DNA from: Nemopilema nomurai
Taxonomy: Eukaryota > Cnidaria > Scyphozoa > Rhizostomeae > Rhizostomatidae
Assembly (NCBI GenBank): GCA_003864495.1
Contig: ML133481.1
Coordinates: 225,863 to 289,862, forward strand
Direction: 5' to 3'
DNA: 64,000 nucleotides
Every line of letters begins with the position of its first letter. The stretch's first letter is position 1. This document shows, one piece after another, positions 55,501-64,000 of this stretch. The translations under genes were made by a program, and so were the position numbers. The notes under the pieces are model-generated. The model was given only the letters and a program-made list of their open reading frames with translations, made no database searches and was not told the origin of the DNA.

Positions 55501-58500
55501 AGCTAAAGCAAGCACCTAAAGCAAGCACCTAAAGCAAGCACCTAAAGCAAGCAGCTAAAGCAAGCAGCTAAAGCAAGCACCTAAAGCAAGCAGCTAAAGC
55601 AAGCAGCTAAAGCAAGCAGCTAAAGCAAGCACCTAATGCAAGCAGCTAAAGCAAGCAGCTAAAGCAAGCAGCTAAAGCAAGCAGCTAAAGCAAGCAGCTA
55701 ATGCAAGCACCTAAAGCAAGCAGCTAAAGCAAGCAGCTAAAGCAAGCACCTAAAGCAAGCAGCTAAAGCAAGCACCTAAAGCAAGCAGCTAAAGCAAGCA
55801 GCTAAAGCAAGCAGCTAAAGCAAGCACCTAATGCAAGCAGCTAAAGCAAGCACCTAAAGCAAGCAGCTAAAGCAAGCAGCTAAAGCAAGCAGCTAATGCA
55901 AGCACCTAAAGCAAGCAGCTAAAGCAAGCAGCTAAAGCAAGCAGCTAAAGCAAGCACCTAAAGCAAGCAGCTAAAGCAGCACCTAAAGCAAGCACCTAAA
56001 GCAAGCAGCTAAAGCAAGCACCTAAAGCAAGCAGCTAAAGCAAGCAGCTAAAGCAAGCAGCTAAAGCAAGCACCTAAAGCAAGCAGCTAAAGCAAGCACC
56101 TAAAGCAAGCAGCTAAAGCAAGCAGCTAAAGCAAGCACCTAAAGCAAGCAGCTAAAGCAAGCACCTAATGCAAGCACCTAAAGCAAGCACCTAAAGCAAG
56201 CACCTAAAGCAAGCACCTAAAGCAAGCAGCTAAAGCAAGCAGCTAAAGCAAGCAGCTAAAGCAAGCACCTAAAGCAAGCAGCTAAAGCAAGCAGCTAAAG
56301 CAAGCACCTAATGCAAGCAGCTAAAGCAAGCACCTAAAGCAAGCACCTAATGCAAGCACCTAAAGCAAGCACCTAAAGCAAGCACATAAAGCAAGCACAT
56401 AAAGCAAGCAGCTAAAGCAGCACCTAAAGCAAGCACCTAAAGCAAGCAGCTAAAGCAAGCACATAAAGCAAGCACATAAAGCAAGCACATAAAGCAAGCA
56501 GCTAAAGCAGCACCTAAAGCAAGCACCTAAAGCAAGCAGCTAAAGCAAGCACATAAAGCAAGCACATAAAGCAAGCACATAAAGCAAGCAGCTAAAGCAA
56601 GCACATAAAGCAAGCAGCTAAAGCAAGCACCTAAAGCAAGCAGCTAAAGCAAGCAGCTAAAGCAAGCAGCTAAAGCAAGCAGCTAAAGCAAGCACCTAAA
56701 GCAAGCAGCTAAAGCAAGCACCTAAAGCAAGCACCTAAAGCAAGCAGCTAAAGCAAGCAGCTAAAGCAAGCAGCTAAAGCAAGCACCTAAAGCAAGCAGC
56801 TAAAGCAAGCAGCTAAAGCAAGCACCTAAAGCAAGCAGCTAAAGCAAGCACCTAATGCAAGCACCTAAAGCAAGCACCTAAAGCAAGCACCTAAAGCAAG
56901 CACCTAATGCAAGCACCTAAAGCAAGCACCTAAAGCAAGCACATAAAGCAAGCACATAAAGCAAGCAGCTAAAGCAGCACCTAAAGCAAGCACCTAAAGC
57001 AAGCAGCTAAAGCAAGCACATAAAGCAAGCACATAAAGCAAGCACATAAAGCAAGCAGCTAAAGCAGCACCTAAAGCAAGCACCTAAAGCAAGCAGCTAA
57101 AGCAAGCACATAAAGCAAGCACATAAAGCAAGCACATAAAGCAAGCAGCTAAAGCAGCACCTAAAGCAAGCAGCTAAAGCAAGCACCTAATGCAAGCAGC
57201 TAAAGCAAGCACCTAAAGCAAGCACCTAAAGCAAGCAGCTAAAGCAGCACCTAAAGCAAGCACCTAAAGCAAGCAGCTAAAGCAAGCACATAAAGCAAGC
57301 ACCTAAAGCAAGCAGCTAAAGCAAGCACATAAAGCAAGCAGCTAAAGCAAGCACATAAAGCAAGCACCTAAAGCAAGCACATAAAGCAAGCAGCTAAAGC
57401 AAGCAGCTAAAGCAAGCAGCTAAAGCAAGCACATAAAGCAAGCACCTAAAGCAAGCACCTAAAGCAAGCAGCTAAAGCAAGCACATAAAGCAAGCACCTA
57501 AAGCAAGCAGCTAAAGCAGCACCTAAAGCAAGCACCTAAAGCAAGCAGCTAAAGCAAGCACCTAATGCAAGCACCTAATGCAAGCACCTAAAGCAAGCAC
57601 CTAAAGCAAGCACCTAAAGCAAGCACCTAATGCAAGCACCTAAAGCAAAGCTATCAAGGCATGCGCAACTAGTTTTCTCTTTCGTTAGAAATAGATGCTA
57701 TCTCGTTGACTTTGGAGAACTTTATCGGGTTTGGGAACGCATGTTTGAGTAAGATTGAAAATTCTCATTGCTAACAAGATGAAAGCTGTAAAAAATGAGA
57801 GTAAAATTGTAAATATATCAAGCACCTGTAAGATACCCCATCAAGCAGCACAAAGAGATCGTCCTTCAACTTCTTGACAAAAGCGGCGTCCGTAGCTAGG
57901 TGTTGTCCAATGAAATTTGATGATATGAGCATGACCGAGCCAATCAGGCACAGTCTACTGAACATGTGACTCATCTCAGCCAGCCGTAGTTCATCCATCA
58001 GCAGTGTCTTCATGAAAATTAAAAAAATGTGAGAACATTGCTTCTACGCACAATATGTACAATTCAAAACATCTAAACAATGACTAAAAATGACGCAGAT
58101 GTAGAGATTTGATTTTCATCTGTAGAGAGCCACAATCGTAGAAGAAATAAATCGTTTCAATGGAGGAAACTGCAACAAAACAAAGTAATAAGAGATTCAT
58201 TTTAGCTATTTTGTGTGGGCAGCATCAAACTATTACCAATGACAAGCTGTGTTTTTGCAAGATTGCTACAGCAGCATCTCGCAACTGTAAAGATAGACAA
58301 ATGACGAGAGGCTCCTAAATAAGCCTAAATAAGCTCTTATGTCAACACATCATTTAATTTTAAAATAATTACAATAACACTTGATAAAAATATTCTACAG
58401 CTAAAACGTAAGGGATACTCATAACTATGAGCACCAAATCTTCAATATTACAGAAAATGCGTTGAGCAAAAAGCAATGAACCAGGTCGTACCAAGAACCA

Positions 58501-61500
58501 AACCGATCACAGAAACAAAAATGAATCACAGACATTAAGTCGATCAATGATAGATTTTATATATTTAGTTTTGATATGATACATTAGTTTTATAAATGAT
58601 AGCGTAGATCTCAACCAATTATTAAACTAATGAAGAAGTCACCAACTGACTAAATTGGAAGCAATTCTGTTGGCTTAAAAAACAAGTTTTTTGAACGAGA
58701 ATGAAATATTTCCTGACAGCATACTTTCTGAGTACTTTGATAGAAGGGAGCAATTGAAAAACTGTTTGTCTGATCAGCTTGTCGCATGACTTTTTCAAGA
58801 ATTCGAAGTGCCAGAACGCAGTTTGAAATAGAAAAGCCTGAGATAGACACTAATTTACAGACCAAAATAAACCGGCCAGTAGTGCGAGCATAAAAGACGG
58901 GCTAGCCAACTGATATTTGCCGCAAGTCTATGACAATGAAAGCCAGAAGAGCCCTGGAGGCCAACACTCACTTCAATGTCCCGCACCCTTATGTCTTTCC
59001 TGCTTTGCCAAAAGCATTTCAAGATTGGCTGGTGAACAGGTCAAAACCTTGCTTCAGTGTGATTTTAGCCTGATGTTGTTGGTTATGCTCACCGATACAT
59101 CCAGTGGCTTCGACAATAAAAGTTCGACAAACGCAGAAGACACGTGGACTAACTAGCGCTGAACCACTTCCGGACCGCCTTGGGCATCTGTTGGCCATCT
59201 AATGGCAAAACAAAGTCCCAGCGTCATTGTCCCAACACCCGCTAGGTAGTCCAACACTCGTGCCAGCTTCAACAGGCTAGCGACGTTGTGCGCATGGTGA
59301 ATCAGAGAGTGATCGAAAAGAGCAGGGGAAGTGCAGGGGAAGAGCAGGGGAAGAGCAGGGGAAGAGCAGGGGAAGAGCAGGGGAAGAGCAGGGGAAGAGC
59401 AAGGGAAGAGCAGAGGAAGAGCAGGGGAAGAAGAGGGGAAGAGCAGGGGAAGGGCAGGGGAAGAGCAGGGGAAGAAGAGGGGAAGAGCAGGGGAAGGGCA
59501 GGGGAAGAAGAGGGGAAAAGCAGGGGAAGAGCAGGGAAAGAGCAGGGGAAGCACAGGGGAAGACCAGGGAAAGAGCAGGGGAAGGGCAGGGGAAGAGCAG
59601 GGGAAGAGCAGGGGAAGAGCAGGGGAAGAGCAGGGGAAGAGCAGGGGAAGGGCAGGGGAAGAAGAGGGGAAAAGCAGGGGAAGAGCAGGGGAAGAGCAGG
59701 GAAAGAGCAGGGGAAGCACAGGGGAAGACCAGGGAAAGAGCAGGGGAAGGGCAGGGGAAGAGCAGGGGAAGAGTAGGGAGGAGCAGGGAAGAGCAGGGGA
59801 AGAGCAGGGGAAGAGCAGGGGAAGAGCAAGGGAAGAGCAGAGGAAGCGCAGGAGAAGAGCAGGGGAAGGGCAGGGAAGAGCAGGGGAAGGGCAGGGAAAG
59901 AGCAGGGGGAAGGGCAGGGAAGAGCAGGGGAAGGCAGGGGAAGAGCAGGGAAGAAGAGGGGAAAAGCAGGGGGAGCAGGGAAGCACAGGGGAAGCCAGGG
60001 AAAGACAGGGAAGAGCAGGGGAAGGGCAGGGGAAGAGCAGGGGAAGAGTAGGGGAAGAGCAGGGGAAGGGCAGGGAAAGATCAGGGAAAGATCCGGGGAG
60101 AGCAGGTAAAGAGCAGGGGAAGAGCAGGGGAAACGCAGGGGTCACAGTGATAGCAGAGACAAAACATCAAGAGCCAGGTAACGCTTCTTTGAATGTGCTC
60201 GGCATGAACAGCACTGGCACAATAATGGCTACTGGTGCAACGCCATACATAAGGGCACGCAGGTGTGTAGTGCTAACTCGAGTGCCAATAAAATCACTAC
60301 TGTATTTGTGCAAAATTACTTAGAATATTTTCAACAGGCTCTGAATCTTCTATAGATACCTCCAAGCAAACCAAATAAATGTTTGAGAACAAAGTGAGTC
60401 AAAAGTTAAATTCATATTGTATTACAAAATAAGGAAGCTCAAAGCACTCGGTACCTCGGGGAAAATAAATTCTTCTTTGCACTCGAGTAGTTTCAGATAA
60501 GCGTGAGTGAGAACCAAAGATATAGATACTTTTGGCACAGGCCTTATTGGTTTGGTGACATCTTCCTGTATTCCACTTTGAACTGACGTTGATTTGCTAA
60601 TCAATCTTCTAACTTCATCCACAGCGTTCGATAACCAAACTTTTGTTGCTGCTGTTCCATCTAAAAAACAGTTCAATAAAGGTTATGATGATCGTTAAAA
60701 GGGTGCAAGCAACTGGTCAGGAAAACAAAGCATCTTGCGACGAAAACATGCATTAACAAGGCTTTGCATAGAGTCATAAAAACATGCCGGGAAATCTAAA
60801 AACAGGTTTGTTTACATTAAGCTAGGCATAAACAGATTAAGGTGAAGAATTCCACATCAACGGAATAGAAGAAAAACAGCTAAGAAAACAGGGTCACATC
60901 TACTTCCCGAAACCTCTAAAGAGATTTGTGCGCATTATTGTGTAAGCCGGGGTTACAAATAAGCCTGCGGTCAATGGGAAACATCGAGGACTTGAGGTGG
61001 ATCTTAAGGGGCCTCAAGGCTTTTTTATTCCGAAATGGACATTTTTTGCTGAAAACGAAATGACCTTCCGTTTTTGCCTGGAAAGGCTGCAAGGACAGAC
61101 GGAGCATTGACATGGTAATTGCTCTGAAATAGAATCATTCCGGTTTTTAGGATGAATGCTGGATTAGCATTAGTAAGATCAGGGAAAAGCGAGCATGACA
61201 CAGCGCTCATCTTTCAGCAGTAGTATTTATCTGAAGTCAAACATGGCCGCAAACATGGTAGTGAACATGGCCGCAAACGATTTAGACTTTTCTTGGCGCA
61301 AGGTCAATCTTTGTGTACCACAAAAACTCACTGCTGTTCAAAAGCAAAATGTAAAGTAGCATCAATTAAGATATCTAAAGTATATCTAAAAACGATAACG
61401 GAAAACTCCACCCACCAATGAAGAATTTAAACATAGAAATGATGATGAATATTCAAACCTGGATTCGAGTTCAGAAACTGTTCAAATTTCCCCCGCTCAT

Positions 61501-63762
61501 ATTCGACAGCCTGTTGTGTGAGGTAAGGTCTCAGTTTCTGTAGCTGAAAGTTCGCCATGTCTAGCTTCATCAAGTCAAGAAATTCCAGAATACCTCTAAA
61601 AACGAATAGTTGCAGTAAAAGAAGCATGCGTCATGAAAATAACCTGGGGCAGGAGGAGTACTTCACTTAAGCAGTCATGGGCATCACCAGCCAACGTATG
61701 CAACGTCACAACGCAAATGGGAAAAGTTCCCATGAACAATCTAGCTTCGTGAGGATTCACATGGTAAGGTCTAAAATCAGCAACTAATGACTTGGTATTG
61801 AGTGCTATAGCTGAATGTTTTAGAAATAATACAATGAAAAATTTCAATGTTGAATAATTCAAAATAGCAAAAAGATATAAAAATCTCACAGCCTTAAAAA
61901 GAATTGAGATAAAGGCTGAGAACTGAGGTCACTGATGTGTCATGAGGGAGTTGGTCATTAACTTAAATTCATAGAAAAGTAAAAATGGCAGACAAAGAAG
62001 TAAGAGAACAAACCTTAATGTTTGGCTAATGCCTTTGGCCTCCTTCAATTTACTCAACTCCTCGTCCCTTTGAGGGGCACACAGCTTCCCCATAACAATG
62101 ATGATGAATTTTGCGCACTCTTCCAAATCAAAACACCCATGACTCACCTCCTGCTTTATAAGTTCCAAGTCCAATACCTCTTCGACTTGCTCCTGCAGCC
62201 CCGAAGCATGTTGGGGCATAAGGGTTAGCAAAATCTAAAAAATCACATGACATAATCAAATTTGGAGTGTGAGCCACATAAAGGAAGTAAAAAGCGTTGT
62301 TGAACATTTAAGCGCTACATTCATGAAAGACATAGACTACGAATTTACGTTTAAACTATCCCTTGCGCACCGATAATGAAATGGTTCTAAACATGGTAAC
62401 TTAGAGGTATTTCCAACTCAATACACTTTGTTTGTTTTCCATATTCGTACTTCACGACATATATATTCACCACATATTGATGCGTGGACAGTTACGCGAC
62501 TTGTATGGCTTATCCGGACGCTGAGCAGCATGCAGCTAGTAACTGGACGCTGAGCAGCCAAGAATGCTATCATGTGTACATCTAGTGTGTCGTAGAACGG
62601 TAATTAAGTACATATACGATAAGGTAATCTAAGACAGTAATACAAGCCAATCCTCTTTTATTGAACAGTCAGGGGGGACCATGTTTCTAAAGACATGTCC
62701 ATTTTAGCCAGTCATGTATCATAAATGAAACAATTAAGAGGCAAAGGGAAAACTCAAAACCAGACCAATAGTCTGCCCAAGGAAGAGGCGGGAGAGTAAA
62801 AAAGAATCAGAATGGGCAGTAAGCACATTCGGTATACACAAATGTTGAATCCATAGCAAATAATACTAAGCCTTTCCTCCTTGCTTGGGAGACTAAAACT
62901 TGTACAAGAACATAGGTGACCTGCTCTAATGATTTTCTTCGAGTACAATAGCATTTTTATTGCATCTACTAGATAAGTGCATCTACTAGATAAGTGCTGC
63001 TTTGGAACCAAAACATGGTGCACCTTCCTGATTCTCCTAATGCCTTCAAGCATTGCAATCAAGATTTGTGTGCAATTCGGCATTGATACTTAAGGCACAG
63101 CTCATGAATCAGAATATAACAGCGAATTACAGTAGCATTGCAAGACGTCACTTCGTACCAAGCGTTTCTCATACTAACTTTTCAACAATGAATTTACCAT
63201 CTTTATCTCTTCCAACAGCAACAACGCACGTTCATACATAGGAGGGTGTTGAGAGATTTGTTCGTCTAAAATATCCCAAAAGGCTTTGTGAATAACGTCT
63301 TTGACGGATTTTTCCAGCCTAAAAACGATATCAGAATAGATTGAAGGAAACATATTACATCAGAAGTCATCAACTGGAGTCACTTAAGAGTCCATTAATA
63401 TAAAATGTAAAAAAATTTAGTTTGAAGACTGAATCACTTCCTTTGTCACAGGCCGAAGTTTTTAACGCAAATAAGATCAATGGCAAAACTAATATACTTT
63501 AGAGCAAAGGCCTAAAACTCGAACCAGGAGATAACAGCAACTCAAACGGACACTTTGAAACAGCTTCTTCATTTAAAAAAGAAGAAAAACGAAAAATTGC
63601 GCAATTATTGGCATGAAACTACCTGTGCTTCAGTTGACGTCGAAACACAATGTTCGTCATTTTGTTTACGAATGGCAACAGCTTCGAAGAAACTTGAGCT
63701 ATGCATAAATCAGCGGGTGTGATGTGACTTTTTAATGGATGAGCCCCAATTGAGACCCGCAT
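52595..63762 (-). CDS. T-complex protein 11 family protein (TCP11L1/2-like, complete, 8 exons)
   Basis: The exons are 63762-63623, 63318-63198, 62234-62014, 61595-61459, 60660-60455, 58007-57826, 54870-54704 and 52851-52595. Phases join cleanly to 476 codons plus TGA, similar in size to TCP11 and TCP11L1. The first ATG has an in-frame TAG two codons upstream. Family landmarks in order are LEKSVKDVIHKAFWDILDEQ, LLLLEEIKM, EQVEEVLDLELIKQEVSHGC, MGKLCAPQRDEEL, RGILEFLDLMKLDMANFQLQ, FPETLLMDELRL and, near the end, HNRNVFSPFYDTIIK. The mammalian founder TCP11 is a sperm protein linked to flagellar function and fertility; TCP11L proteins are less studied, so only a sperm/cilium-associated role can be suggested. 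Two introns are swollen by tandem arrays (55.5-57.6 and 59.3-60.1 kb). Which of the TCP11, L1 or L2 paralogues is closest cannot be judged here. Confidence 0.92.
55471..57648. repeat. 13-bp satellite array with 90-bp higher-order repeats
   Basis: About 2.18 kb of the unit AAGCAAGCAGCTA, with variants CACCT and CACAT for CAGCT and TAATG for TAAAG. A one-base-deleted 12-bp unit (GCTAAAGCAG then CACC) marks a seven-unit higher-order period of 90 bp. It recurs at 56411/56501 and 56968/57058/57148/57238. The array fills most of TCP11-like intron 6 and has no long reading frame. Confidence 0.95.
59320..60141. repeat. 11-bp purine-rich minisatellite (GAGCAGGGGAA)n
   Basis: About 820 bp, roughly 75 units, in TCP11-like intron 5. 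The plus strand is nearly all purine and G-rich. An 11-bp period makes the same 11-residue repeat in every frame, so long stop-free frames appear on both strands. A distinctive segment (GAAGCACAGGGGAAGACC) recurs 165 bp apart (from 59551 to 59716), i.e. fifteen units. Confidence 0.95.
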
Positions 63763-64000
63763 TGGCTAATTAAGATTTCATGGGTGATTCAGATGTGGTA
63801 GACATATTGAAGTGAGATTTCATTAATAAATAAATACTCGATTGAAGTGCATTGAAGACAGACGGGACTATTGAAGTAAATAGCTCCATATTAGAGGAAT
63901 ACACTTGAAATAATGTTCGGAGGTATATCAATGCAATCAAGAATTAAGATTCTAAAAGAGCTGCTATAGAGCTGCTATAGACCTGCTAAAGATGGCCCAC
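63763..64000. other. Upstream flank of the TCP11-like gene
   Basis: AT-rich sequence, expected to hold the 5' UTR and promoter. No X-box or other clear site was recognised, and no coding exon is seen. Confidence 0.35.

Noticed and set aside
55471..57648. CRISPR-like regular array
   Set aside because: There are no unique spacers; it is a continuous 13-bp satellite in an animal intron.
59153..60323. Two ~330-codon ORFs (one on each strand) with Ser/Pro/Leu or Gly/Arg/Glu repeats
   Set aside because: They are by-products of the 11-bp minisatellite, which has no stop in any frame, and lie in an intron of the TCP11-like gene.

Overview
This window is nuclear DNA from an intron-rich animal. It is AT-rich. 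The genes are split into many short exons with standard GT-AG (one GC-AG) junctions, and introns run from about 50 bp to several kb. The gene set (CaMKII, an uncoupling protein, and the sperm/cilium proteins STPG2, TEX9 and a TCP11 relative) is metazoan. Compact introns, vertebrate-like exon structure and the repeat types suggest a marine invertebrate, perhaps a cnidarian. That placement is an inference; the sequence only establishes 'metazoan, not vertebrate-sized introns'.

Layout from left to right. (1) 178-1085: a non-autonomous hAT-type transposon with matching 8-bp target duplications. (2) 1555-3090, minus: a UCP1/2/3-type mitochondrial uncoupling protein; its 3' terminal exon is not in the window. 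(3) 3.4-6.7 kb: an intergenic stretch with a transposon end and a few unsupported ORFs. (4) 6764-15953, minus: a complete 16-exon STPG2 gene (567 codons). (5) 15954-16746: a shared head-to-head promoter with an RFX X-box. (6) 16747-22527, plus: a complete 13-exon TEX9 gene (386 codons). (7) 24821-49565, minus: a CaMKII gene whose autophosphorylation and ATP-site residues fall at exactly the vertebrate numbers. It has a tandemly duplicated exon for the second half of the calmodulin-binding segment and optional linker exons. (8) 52595-63762, minus: a complete 8-exon TCP11-family gene (476 codons). Two of its introns carry large tandem arrays: a 13-bp satellite with a 90-bp higher-order repeat, and an 11-bp purine-rich minisatellite.

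How they fit together. STPG2 and TEX9 are ciliary/flagellar genes transcribed divergently from one short promoter, and the TCP11 relative is also of a sperm-associated family, so three of five genes point to flagellated-cell expression. CaMKII and UCP are unrelated signalling and mitochondrial genes; their linkage to STPG2 recalls human chromosome 4. Exon ends below were assigned by hand from splice signals, reading phase and family knowledge; no alignment or transcript data were used.
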